From Cardiobacterium sp963553325 (GTDB taxonomy: Bacteria > Pseudomonadota > Gammaproteobacteria > Cardiobacteriales > Cardiobacteriaceae), in contig CAUVOF010000069.1 of the NCBI GenBank assembly GCA_963553325.1, forward strand, positions 1 to 12,809: a stretch of DNA of 12,809 bases, given 5' to 3'. This document shows, piece after piece, positions 1 through 6,183 of the stretch. Numbering within the stretch: position 1 is the stretch's first letter; each line of letters starts with the position of its first letter. Made by a program: the position numbers and the translations under genes. The notes under the pieces were generated by a model. That model was not told the origin of the DNA. It did no database searches and saw nothing but the letters and a program-made list of their open reading frames with translations.

Positions 1-210
1 TATAAACAGTTGTTGGCACAAGGAGAATCTGTTAATCTGCGCGCCATCTACGCCGATATAGCCGAGCGCGATGCGCGCGACAGCTCCCGCAGCGTAGCCC
101 CGCTCAAACCAGCTTCGGATGCGGTGATTATCGACACGGGTTCATTGTCGATTGCGGACGTGCAGCAGCAGGTGGATGCCGAAATTGCCGCACGTTTTTC
201 TTTTTCCTAA
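1..210 (+). CDS. cmk: Cytidylate kinase, C-terminal part (5'-truncated by the window edge)
   Basis: This is the last 69 codons of a reading frame that is already open at base 1 and ends with TAA at 208-210. The peptide contains ERDARDSSRSVAPLKPA followed by a segment ending IDTGSLSIADV. This matches the C-terminal part of bacterial CMP/dCMP kinase, where the conserved R-D-x-x-D-S-x-R stretch contributes to nucleotide and phosphoryl-transfer binding. Cytidylate kinase phosphorylates CMP and dCMP to the diphosphates in the cytoplasm. Its position 26 nt upstream of rpsA is the classical cmk-rpsA order of gammaproteobacteria, which supports the call. The TTG at position 10 is an internal codon and not a start, because conserved-looking sequence continues through it from the window edge. 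Confidence 0.93.
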   Translation, partial: YKQLLAQGESVNLRAIYADIAERDARDSSRSVAPLKPASDAVIIDTGSLSIADVQQQVDAEIAARFSFS

Positions 211-236
211 ACCCTTTCTATCAACCAGAGTCATCT

Positions 237-1907
237 ATGGAATCATTTGCTGAGCTTTTTGAAAAAAGCATCGAAACCGCCGAATTAAAACCCGGCTCCA
301 TCATCAAGGCCGAAGTCGTGCAAATTAACAAGGACTTCGTCGTCCTCAACGCCGGCCTGAAATCCGAAGGCTTCATCCCCGCCGCACAATTTACCGATGA
401 AAACGGCAACCTCACCGTCGCAGTTGGCGATAGCGTAGAAGTCGCCCTCGAAGCCCTCGAAGATGGTTTCGGCGAAACCAAAATCTCACACGAAAAAGCG
501 CAACGCATCCGTACTTGGGAAGTGCTCGAGCAGAAATTCAACGACAGCGAAACCATCACCGGCATCATCTCCGGCCGCGTCAAAGGTGGCTTCACCGTGG
601 ACGTTGAAGGCGTCAAAGCATTCCTGCCTGGCTCACTGGTTGACGTGCGTCCGGTCAAAGACCCGGCACTCAGCGAAGGCAAAGAAATCGACTTCAAAAT
701 CATCAAACTCGACCAAAAACGCAACAACATCGTCATCTCTCGCCGCGCCGTACTCGAAAACGAATACAAGGCAGAGCGCGAAGAAGTGCTGAAAAACCTG
801 CAAGAAGGCGACGTTGTCAAGGCAGTAGTCAAGAACCTCACCGACTACGGCGCCTTCCTCGACATCGGCGGCGTGGACGGCCTGCTCCACATCACCGACA
901 TGGCGTGGAAACGCATCAAATACCCGTCCGAAGTCGTCAACATCGGCGACGAAGTGGAAGTCAAAGTGCTCAAATTCGACCGCGAGCGCGGCCGCGTCTC
1001 TCTCGGTCTCAAGCAACTCGGCTCCGACCCGTGGGGTGACATCGCCCAGCGTTACCCGGTCAACAGCCAAACCCGCGGTAAAGTTACCAATATCGCCGAC
1101 TACGGCTCCTTCGTCGAAATCGAAGACGGCGTCGAAGGCTTGGTACACGTCTCCGAAATGGACTGGACCAACAAAAACGTCAATCCGCGCAAATTCGTTG
1201 CCGTTGGCCAAGAAGTCGATGTGATGATTCTGGAAATCGACCCGGAACGCCGCCGCATCTCGCTCGGCATGAAACAATGCCAGCCGAACCCGTGGCAAGA
1301 ATTCGAGAAAAAATTCAACAAAGGCGATCGCATCAAAGGCCAAATCAAATCCATCACCGACTTTGGTGTCTTCATCGGTCTGGAAGGCGGCATCGACGGC
1401 CTCATTCACCTATCCGACCTCTCTTGGGACGAAAACGGCGAAGAAGCCGTACGCCATTACCAAAAAGGTCAAGAAGTGGAAGCGGTTATCCTTGCCATTG
1501 ATGCCGAACGCGAGCGTATCTCGCTCGGCGTCAAACAGTTGAGCCAAGACACCTTCGCCGCCTTTACCTCTGCCAACGGTCGTGGTTCAGTGGTCAAAGG
1601 CACGGTCATCGAAGTCGATGAGCGCCAAGCCGTCATCAAACTGAGCGACGACATCAGCGGCATCCTCAAAGCCTCTGAAGCAGCAATTGAGCGCGTCGAA
1701 GACCTGACCAAACTGCTCGCTGTTGGCGACGAAGTCGAAGCCAAAGTCATCAACGTTGACCGCAAACACAAAACGCTGAACCTCTCCGTGCGTGCCAAAG
1801 ACGTCGCGGACGAAAAAGCGGTCATCCAGGATTACACCCGCAAAGAAAGCCACGGCGGCACCTCGCTCGGCGACATCTTCAAAGAGCTGGGTAACTCAGA
1901 AGAGTAA
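237..1907 (+). CDS. rpsA: 30S ribosomal protein S1
   Basis: The product has 556 residues, essentially the length of E. coli S1 (557). Six S1/OB-fold RNA-binding domains can be read in order, at about residues 19-85, 103-168, 190-258, 275-345, 362-432 and 448-520. Domains 3 to 5 carry the typical cores DYGAFLDIGGVDGLLH, DYGSFVEIEDGVEGLVH and DFGVFIGLEGGIDGLIH. The first two domains are more divergent and bind the ribosome in the family; the rest bind mRNA. S1 helps the 30S subunit load mRNAs with weak Shine-Dalgarno sequences or structured leaders. The gene lies 26 nt after cmk. No good Shine-Dalgarno precedes the ATG (only CCAGAG), as is also true of E. coli rpsA, where S1 represses its own translation. 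The start was chosen because MESFAELFEKS matches the family N-terminus. Confidence 0.98.
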   Translation: MESFAELFEKSIETAELKPGSIIKAEVVQINKDFVVLNAGLKSEGFIPAAQFTDENGNLTVAVGDSVEVALEALEDGFGETKISHEKAQRIRTWEVLEQKFNDSETITGIISGRVKGGFTVDVEGVKAFLPGSLVDVRPVKDPALSEGKEIDFKIIKLDQKRNNIVISRRAVLENEYKAEREEVLKNLQEGDVVKAVVKNLTDYGAFLDIGGVDGLLHITDMAWKRIKYPSEVVNIGDEVEVKVLKFDRERGRVSLGLKQLGSDPWGDIAQRYPVNSQTRGKVTNIADYGSFVEIEDGVEGLVHVSEMDWTNKNVNPRKFVAVGQEVDVMILEIDPERRRISLGMKQCQPNPWQEFEKKFNKGDRIKGQIKSITDFGVFIGLEGGIDGLIHLSDLSWDENGEEAVRHYQKGQEVEAVILAIDAERERISLGVKQLSQDTFAAFTSANGRGSVVKGTVIEVDERQAVIKLSDDISGILKASEAAIERVEDLTKLLAVGDEVEAKVINVDRKHKTLNLSVRAKDVADEKAVIQDYTRKESHGGTSLGDIFKELGNSEE

Positions 1908-1922
1908 AAGCCATAAAGACCC

Positions 1923-1950
1923 TGCCGCCGCACCCAAAAGTGCGGCGGTA
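1923..1950 (+). other. Hairpin between rpsA and ihfB
   Basis: A 9-bp perfect stem (1925-1933 with 1940-1948, arm CCGCCGCAC) encloses a six-base CCAAAA loop, and a G-U and a U-A pair can extend it outward. It is followed by TATCGCC and not by a T-tract, so it does not look like an intrinsic terminator. It could be a 3'-end stabiliser of rpsA mRNA, a processing site, or a partial attenuator that lowers ihfB expression relative to rpsA. The structure is visible in the sequence; the role is inferred. Confidence 0.6.
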
Positions 1951-1979
1951 TCGCCTTCGCCAAGAGGAAAGGAGCGCAC

Positions 1980-2270
1980 ATGACCAAATCCGAACTGATA
2001 GACCGCCTTTGCATGCGCTATCCACAACTGCGCAGCCAGGACGTCGAAGAAACCGTCAAACTCATCATCGAAAAAATCTGCCAAAGCCTGGAAAAAGGCG
2101 ACCGCGTTGAAATTCGCGGCTTCGGCAGCTTCTCCCTGCACTACCGCGAAGCCCGTACCGGACGCAACCCGAAAACCGGCGAATCCGTCGAAGTGCCGTC
2201 CAAATCCATCCCTTACTTCCGCGCGGGCAAAGAACTGCGCGAGCGTGTCGATAACCATGCCGAAGTATAA
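1980..2270 (+). CDS. ihfB: Integration host factor subunit beta
   Basis: The 96-residue product begins MTKSELIDRL and carries the IHF/HU DNA-binding signature: IRGFGSFSLHYREARTGRNP at about residues 45-64, then a PSKSIPYFRAGKELRERV tail. The proline in GRNP (P64) corresponds to the residue that intercalates into DNA at the beta-arm tip and causes the sharp bend. IhfB pairs with IhfA to bend DNA at specific sites in replication, transcription and recombination. A strong Shine-Dalgarno (AAAGGAG, 1968-1974) sits 5 nt before the ATG. The position right after rpsA is the conserved gammaproteobacterial arrangement. A factor-independent terminator begins 22 nt after the stop, inside the next reading frame. 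Confidence 0.98.
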   Translation: MTKSELIDRLCMRYPQLRSQDVEETVKLIIEKICQSLEKGDRVEIRGFGSFSLHYREARTGRNPKTGESVEVPSKSIPYFRAGKELRERVDNHAEV

Positions 2271-2856
2271 GGCCACCCCGCTTGACGACTTAAAGCGCCG
2301 CTTGCCGGCGCTTTTTTCCAAGCGCAACCGCCGTGCCGACAAATACTGGGTATCGCTCATTAGTGGCTTGGCGCTTGTTGTTCTGTCCGTCTTTCATGGC
2401 ACTGACGGCCATTCCAAATCCGATGAATTTCGCGGCGACAAGGGCAAAACCTATCGCTGCGAGCTGGAGAAAATCAGCGATGGCGACACGGTTACCGCCA
2501 TCTGCGACCGGAAAAAACTGCGCATCCGCCTCGCTGGCATTGACGCGCCAGAAACCGGGCAGAAACCTTTTGGCGCGCAGGCGCGCAAGGCATTGCAGGA
2601 CCGACTGCCGCGCAATTTTGAAATGCGCTACCACGGCAAGGATTACTACCAGCGCAGCCTCGGCACGCTTTATGACTTGGGGCGCAACATCAATCTGCTG
2701 ATGGTCAGCGATGGCTACGCCTTCGCCTACGACGGCAAGGACACGCCGAACGAATACCGTGAGGCGGAAAAACAGGCGCGGCGCTATCGCCGTGGCTTTT
2801 GGAAAGAAAGCAAACCGCCGGAAAACCCGAAAGTTTGGCGGCGGCATCATCTTTAG
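2257..2856 (+). CDS. Thermonuclease (staphylococcal nuclease-like, SNase family), signal-anchored
   Basis: From the ATG at 2257 the product has 199 residues. A basic N-terminus (KRNRRADK, 22-29) precedes one hydrophobic stretch at about 31-46, so it is either exported with a signal peptide or held in the inner membrane facing the periplasm. The SNase domain spans about 64-178. Counterparts of the Staphylococcus catalytic residues are present: D77 (in SDGDT), R91, D96 and E99 (in IRLAGIDAPE), and R133. It should therefore be an active Ca2+-dependent phosphodiesterase on DNA and RNA. The start overlaps the ihfB stop by 14 nt with no clear Shine-Dalgarno, which suggests translational coupling. 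No ATG or GTG lies between residue 1 and the hydrophobic segment; TTG codons at residues 16 and 38 are the only alternatives. The ihfB terminator covers codons 12-21. In E. coli ihfB is followed instead by lapA. Confidence 0.85.
   Translation: MPKYKATPLDDLKRRLPALFSKRNRRADKYWVSLISGLALVVLSVFHGTDGHSKSDEFRGDKGKTYRCELEKISDGDTVTAICDRKKLRIRLAGIDAPETGQKPFGAQARKALQDRLPRNFEMRYHGKDYYQRSLGTLYDLGRNINLLMVSDGYAFAYDGKDTPNEYREAEKQARRYRRGFWKESKPPENPKVWRRHHL
2292..2317 (+). terminator. Intrinsic terminator after ihfB, inside the nuclease reading frame
   Basis: A perfect 9-bp stem (AAAGCGCCG at 2292-2300 with CGGCGCTTT at 2306-2314) with a five-base CTTGC loop runs into six T residues (2312-2317). It begins 22 nt after the ihfB stop, the usual place for the end of an ihfB transcript. 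It also lies within codons 12-21 of the downstream nuclease if that gene starts at 2257. Confidence 0.85.
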
Positions 2857-2860
2857 CAGT

Positions 2861-2889
2861 AAAAGGGCGGTCAGCAGACCGCCTTTTTT
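2861..2889. terminator. Bidirectional terminator between the nuclease gene and yciO
   Basis: The GGCGGTC/GACCGCC stem (2866-2872 with 2877-2883) has a four-base AGCA loop. It is extended by a G-T and four A-T pairs, giving a T-tract on the plus strand (2884-2889) and a shorter one (T4) on the minus strand. It sits 4 nt after the nuclease stop and 3 nt from the yciO stop, so it can end both convergent transcripts. Confidence 0.88.
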
Positions 2890-2892
2890 ATT

Positions 2893-3507
2893 TCACAGCA
2901 AGCCGGCGACATCGCCCGCGCCTTCTCGCAAAACCAGCGGCGGCATTTCCGTCAAATCCAGCACGGTCGTCGGCCGCAGCGGCAGGTCGCCAACGTCCAC
3001 TATCAGCGCTACCTGCCCGGTAACAGCGGCGGGCAGCTCGTGAATATCCGCTTCCCAGGCGTCGCTGTCAAAGAGCGACACGCCCATCAGCGCCTCGCCG
3101 TGTTCGGCAAGGATTGCCTGCAACACCGGATGGTCGGGGACGCGGATGCCGATGGTCTTGCGCTTGTCGTGCTGCATACGGCGCGGTACCTCGCGGCTGG
3201 CGGGCAGGATGCAGGTAAAAGCGCCGGGGAAGAGCGTCTTCAGCAGGCGGAACTGCACGTTATCGACGCGGGCGTAATGCGCAAGCCCAGTCAGGTCGGC
3301 GCAGAGAATGGTGAAGGGATGGTCGCGGTCAAGCTCGCGGATATGGCGGATTTTTTCCGCTGCCGCCTTGTCGTCAAGCTGGCAGAGGAGGATGTAGCCG
3401 GAGTCGCTGGGCGCGATGGCAACGCCGCCGCGACGCAGTGTTTCGACGATGTGGGCAATGTCGCGCGGCTTGATGCGCGCCGGATGAATTTCAAGCGTTT
3501 CGCTCAT
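2893..3507 (-). CDS. yciO: YciO-type member of the Sua5/YciO/YrdC family
   Basis: The 204-residue product is one YrdC-like domain without the extra C-terminal Sua5 domain. It closely resembles E. coli YciO (about 206 residues) along its length. SDSGY at about 34-38 replaces the PTDT motif typical of TsaC/Sua5; KRKTIGIRVPDHP at about 115-127 is the nucleotide/RNA-binding stretch; PTTVLDLT is near residue 180; and the protein ends VLREGAGDVAGLL. The family makes threonylcarbamoyl-AMP for the tRNA t6A modification, but YciO is a paralogue whose cellular role is less settled, so I do not assign the TsaC reaction. The gene diverges from pheA (66 nt between starts) and converges on the nuclease gene. 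Its ribosome-binding site is weak. Confidence 0.9.
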   Translation of the reverse strand: MSETLEIHPARIKPRDIAHIVETLRRGGVAIAPSDSGYILLCQLDDKAAAEKIRHIRELDRDHPFTILCADLTGLAHYARVDNVQFRLLKTLFPGAFTCILPASREVPRRMQHDKRKTIGIRVPDHPVLQAILAEHGEALMGVSLFDSDAWEADIHELPAAVTGQVALIVDVGDLPLRPTTVLDLTEMPPLVLREGAGDVAGLL

Positions 3508-3573
3508 GGTGATGTCCCGGAATAATTAAGGAATGTGCGAGAATAGCACGCCCCGCCAGAACCGGAGCAACCC
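3508..3573. promoter_or_regulatory. Putative divergent promoter region yciO/pheA
   Basis: This 66-bp gap separates two divergently oriented starts, so it must hold the promoters for both unless they lie within the genes. On the minus strand TGCTATTCT (plus coordinates 3540-3548) resembles an extended -10 for yciO with a leader of about 25 nt. On the plus strand GAGAAT at 3539-3544 is a weak -10 candidate for pheA. No convincing -35 is seen for either. pheA has its own Shine-Dalgarno GGAG at 3564-3567. There is no room for a leader-peptide attenuator. Confidence 0.3.
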
Positions 3574-4662
3574 ATGTCGATGCCAACTCTTGCCGAACTG
3601 CGCGCGCAAATCGATGCGCTCGATGCCGAAATCCTCGCTGCCCTTTCTGCCCGCGCCCGTTGCGCGCAGCAGGTGGGCGAAATCAAAAAAGCCGAAAACC
3701 GCGCCAAGCCGGATTTTTACCGCCCCGAACGCGAGCGGCAAGTGTTGGAACGGGTCGCCGCGCTCAACGCCGGGCCCTTGTCCGACCAGGAAATGATGCG
3801 GCTGTTCCGCGAAATCATGTCCGCCTGCCTCGCCCTCGAATTGCCGCTGGAAATCGCCTACCTCGGCCCGGAAGGCACTTTTACCCAGGCAGCGGCACTC
3901 AAGCAGTTCGGCCATTCGGTACAAACCCGGCCGATGCGCTCCATCAGCGACGTCTTCAAGGCGGTGGAAAGCGGCGCCTGCAACTACGGCGTCGTGCCGA
4001 TAGAAAACTCCACCGAAGGCATGGTCACCCACACCCTCGATACCTTCGCTACCTCGCCCCTGCTCATCTGCGGCGAAGTGCTGCTGCGCATCGGGCAAAA
4101 CCTCCTCACCCACGCCGCCACCCTGAAAGACATCCGCCGCGTCTATTCGCACAGCCAATCGCTGGCGCAATGCCGCGCCTGGCTTGGCGAGAACCTGCCA
4201 GACGCGGAAACCATCACCGTCTCCAGCAACGCCGAAGCGGCGAAACTTGCCGCTGCCGAACCGGACGCCGCCGCCATTGCCGGCAAAATGGCGGCCGAAC
4301 GCTACGGCGTGCCGCTGCGTTACGCGCACATCGAGGACGACGGCAATAACACCACCCGCTTTTTCGTCATCGGCAAAGACGCGACCGAGCCCAGCGGGCA
4401 CGACAAAACCACCATCCTCGTTACCTCGCAAAACCGCCCCGGCCTACTCTACAAACTGCTCGAACCCATCAGCCGCCACGGCATCAACATGACCCGCATC
4501 GAATCGCGGCCAAGCAAGCAGGGCATCTGGGAGTACATCTTCTTCATCGACCTCGATGGCCACCAAAGCGACCCCAACATGCAAACCCTGCTCGCGGAAA
4601 TCCAGGCAAGCGCCAGCCTGTTCCGCGTGCTGGGCAGTTATCCGCAGGCAGTATTGAAGTAG
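3574..4662 (+). CDS. pheA: Bifunctional chorismate mutase/prephenate dehydratase (P-protein)
   Basis: This 362-residue cytoplasmic enzyme converts chorismate to prephenate and then to phenylpyruvate for phenylalanine synthesis. Three parts are visible. An AroQ-type chorismate mutase helix bundle spans about 4-88 (LAELRAQIDALDAEILAALS, then QVGEIKK). The prephenate dehydratase domain spans about 92-270, with YLGPEGTFTQAA, ENSTEGMV and the catalytic NNTTRFFVIG at 258-267 (T261 is the likely catalytic threonine). The ACT domain spans about 279-360, with GLLYKLLEPI and ESRPSK (310-315), the sites of phenylalanine feedback inhibition. The ATG is preceded by GGAG 6 nt upstream. In Pseudomonas pheA lies upstream of cmk-rpsA in a serC-pheA supraoperon; here it lies downstream of ihfB behind its own start region. 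Confidence 0.97.
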   Translation: MSMPTLAELRAQIDALDAEILAALSARARCAQQVGEIKKAENRAKPDFYRPERERQVLERVAALNAGPLSDQEMMRLFREIMSACLALELPLEIAYLGPEGTFTQAAALKQFGHSVQTRPMRSISDVFKAVESGACNYGVVPIENSTEGMVTHTLDTFATSPLLICGEVLLRIGQNLLTHAATLKDIRRVYSHSQSLAQCRAWLGENLPDAETITVSSNAEAAKLAAAEPDAAAIAGKMAAERYGVPLRYAHIEDDGNNTTRFFVIGKDATEPSGHDKTTILVTSQNRPGLLYKLLEPISRHGINMTRIESRPSKQGIWEYIFFIDLDGHQSDPNMQTLLAEIQASASLFRVLGSYPQAVLK

Positions 4663-4668
4663 GGACAC

Positions 4669-4697
4669 AAAAAAACGCCCGGAAGCGGGCGTTTTTG
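4669..4697. terminator. Bidirectional terminator between pheA and dsbC
   Basis: A perfect 10-bp stem AAAAACGCCC/GGGCGTTTTT (4671-4680 with 4687-4696) has an extra G-C pair and a GAAG tetraloop. It carries T5 on the plus strand and T7 when read from the minus strand (A-run 4669-4675). It lies 6 nt after the pheA stop and 18 nt from the dsbC stop, between two convergent genes. Confidence 0.93.
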
Positions 4698-4714
4698 CAC
4701 AACTGAAGCGAGTG

Positions 4715-5407
4715 TCAGGATGAATGCTCGTTTTCCAGCATTTTCAGTAGGCTGTCCGGCTTGTAGTAGCCGGGAATCAGCGTGCCTTGCGGGGTGATGA
4801 TGGCGGGTGTGCCTTGCACGCCGAATTGGTGGCCGAGTTCGTAGTGTTTTTTCACTTTGTCGGCGCGGGTTTCCGGGATTTCTTTGCCGTCTTCCAGGTC
4901 GGCGAGCAGTTGTGCCTTGTTTTCTTTGGCGCTGAAGGCGGTTTCCATTTGCCGCGCGATTTTGCTGCCGGGGCCACTGCGCGGGAAGGCGAGGTAGCGC
5001 ACGGTAATGCCGCGTTCGTTGAGGGCGGCGATGTCCTTGTGCAGCAGCTGGCAGTAGTGGCAGGACACGTCGAAGAAAACGGTGATGGCGTATTTTTCGT
5101 CTTTCGCCGGGAAAAGAATCATCTCGTCCTTGAGCGCTTCCAGCTTGGGCATGAGCGGGCGGTTGCTCAAATCAATCGGCCCTTTGTCGCTTAGTTCGAC
5201 CAGGTCGCCTTGCAGGTAGTATTTGCCGTCTTCGGTTGCGTAGAAAATGCCCTGTTCGGTGATGACGCTGCGCATGCCGGGGATGGGGCTGTCGCCGATT
5301 TCCACGTTTTTCAGGCCGAAATCGTGCAGCTTTTTCGTGATGGTGACATCGTCGGCGCTGGCGGTGGTGGCCAGGGCGAGCAGGGTCAGGGTAATGGTTT
5401 TTTTCAT
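4715..5407 (-). CDS. dsbC: Periplasmic thiol:disulfide interchange protein DsbC
   Basis: The precursor has 230 residues, close to E. coli DsbC (236). A signal peptide MKKTITLTLLALATTASA (1-18) directs export. An N-terminal dimerisation domain (about 20-85, with MRSVITEQGIFYATEDGKYYLQGDL) and a linker lead to a thioredoxin-fold domain. The active site is FFDVSCHYCQ, with C116 and C119, and the cis-proline loop is GTPA with P201. In the family DsbC is a homodimer that isomerises wrong disulfides in periplasmic proteins and is kept reduced by DsbD. The dipeptide between the cysteines is HY, where E. coli has GY. There are no other cysteines, so the second, structural disulfide of E. coli DsbC is absent. 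The frame is open upstream to 5551, but the signal peptide fixes the start at 5407, and the -10 lies inside that extension. Confidence 0.95.
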   Translation of the reverse strand: MKKTITLTLLALATTASADDVTITKKLHDFGLKNVEIGDSPIPGMRSVITEQGIFYATEDGKYYLQGDLVELSDKGPIDLSNRPLMPKLEALKDEMILFPAKDEKYAITVFFDVSCHYCQLLHKDIAALNERGITVRYLAFPRSGPGSKIARQMETAFSAKENKAQLLADLEDGKEIPETRADKVKKHYELGHQFGVQGTPAIITPQGTLIPGYYKPDSLLKMLENEHSS

Positions 5408-5438
5408 GTTTTTCTCTGTACTAGGGGAAAGGCGGCGG

Positions 5439-5444
5439 ATTATA
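5439..5444 (-). promoter_or_regulatory. Putative dsbC promoter (-10)
   Basis: Read on the minus strand the sequence is a perfect TATAAT -10 hexamer, 31 nt upstream of the dsbC ATG, placing transcription start at about 5432. I see no good -35 at 16-18 nt, so the promoter may be weak or activator-dependent. The base composition also changes here, from coding DNA to a mixed intergenic stretch. Confidence 0.5.
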
Positions 5445-5587
5445 GCGCATCGCTTCTGCAGCGCGTGTAGCGTTTTTCTGCGCGTTTGGCTCAATTTTTG
5501 CGGCGCGGCTGCGGCGATTTTTGCCACGCGGCGTATGGTTTGTTTCTTCAAATGTTAGCGTCGGCGCCATCGGGCAAATGCCGCCTG

Positions 5588-5596
5588 TGCTACACT
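5588..5596 (+). promoter_or_regulatory. Putative promoter of the gmhB-plsC-dnaB-hemH operon (extended -10)
   Basis: TGCTACACT is an extended -10 (TG-N-TACACT) ending 35 nt before the gmhB start. No convincing -35 is present, which is common for extended -10 promoters. It is the only plausible promoter candidate I found in the 224-bp gap between the divergent dsbC and gmhB genes that faces the operon. Confidence 0.45.
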
Positions 5597-5631
5597 TCGC
5601 GCCCTCTTTTGCGCATGGGGTTATTCGATAA

Positions 5632-6183
5632 ATGTTTGATTTTTCCAAGAAATTGGTGTTGTTCGACCGCGACGGCGTCTTAAATGAAAACGGCGCGGTG
5701 CGTCGCCCGGAAGAGCTGCGTCTGTTGTCCAACGCCTTGCGCGGCATCGCCCGCCTCACCCGTGCTGGCATTCGCGTTGGCGTCTGCACCAACCAAGGGG
5801 CGATTGCTCACGGCGCGCTCGATGAGGCGATGCTGACGCGCATCCACGCCCGCCTGCTGCTGGTTACGCGCGAGTTCGGCGGCGACATCGCTCGCATTGT
5901 CTTCTGCGCCAGCGCCGATGCCGCGCACCCGTGGCGCAAACCCAATCCGGGAATGCTGCTCGACCAGGCGGCGCATTTTGGCGTCTCGCTTGCCGGCGTG
6001 CCGTTTGTCGGCGACAGCCTCGCCGATGTGGAAGCGGCGCGTGCCGCCGGTGCGGTGCCGGTCTTGGTGAAAACGGGCAACGGGCGCGCGGTGGCGCACA
6101 AATGGCGCGGCAAGCTGGAAGATGTCGCGGTGTATGCCAATGTGGAATCGGCGGTGGCTAGTTGGTTGAAGGAGGCGGCGTGA
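5632..6183 (+). CDS. gmhB: GmhB-like HAD phosphatase (D-glycero-D-manno-heptose 1,7-bisphosphate 7-phosphatase family), zinc motif lost
   Basis: The product has 183 residues with the HAD-IIIA layout. Motif I is LFDRDGVLNENG (nucleophile D12 and acid/base D14), motif II is the T53 of CTNQG, motif III is the lysine of RKPNPGML (K103), and motif IV is VGDSLADVEAA (D128). Overall order and length match GmhB, which removes the 7-phosphate from heptose bisphosphate on the way to ADP-heptose for LPS. Linkage to plsC (same order as in Pseudomonas) supports this. GmhB normally has a zinc loop of the type CxH...CxCRKP; here the loop is CASADAAHPWRKP (92-104), so only the first cysteine remains. The substrate may therefore differ. 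The ribosome-binding site is weak. The stop overlaps the plsC start by 1 nt (TGATG). Confidence 0.8.
   Translation: MFDFSKKLVLFDRDGVLNENGAVRRPEELRLLSNALRGIARLTRAGIRVGVCTNQGAIAHGALDEAMLTRIHARLLLVTREFGGDIARIVFCASADAAHPWRKPNPGMLLDQAAHFGVSLAGVPFVGDSLADVEAARAAGAVPVLVKTGNGRAVAHKWRGKLEDVAVYANVESAVASWLKEAA

Noticed and set aside
13..60. Possible rpsA promoter in cmk (TTGGCA with TTAAT or ATATA)
   Set aside because: The spacings are 12 or about 36 nt, not compatible with a sigma-70 promoter.
1938..1947. AAGTGCGGC resembling the Pasteurellaceae uptake signal, also at 6892-6900
   Set aside because: Only two imperfect copies occur in 12.8 kb, one inside plsC coding sequence, and the extended motif is missing. 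Chance is enough.
2107..2256. N-terminal extension of the nuclease frame into ihfB
   Set aside because: It overlaps ihfB almost completely in another frame, lacks nuclease homology, and the signal-anchor segment is reached from the ATG at 2257.
3526..4431. Long antisense frame opposite pheA (and similar ones opposite rpsA, gmhB-plsC, hemH and srlE-srlB)
   Set aside because: These follow from GC-rich third codon positions of the real genes. Their translations show no recognisable domains.
5408..5551. 48-codon upstream extension of dsbC
   Set aside because: It would bury a clear Sec signal peptide inside the protein and runs across the TATAAT promoter element.
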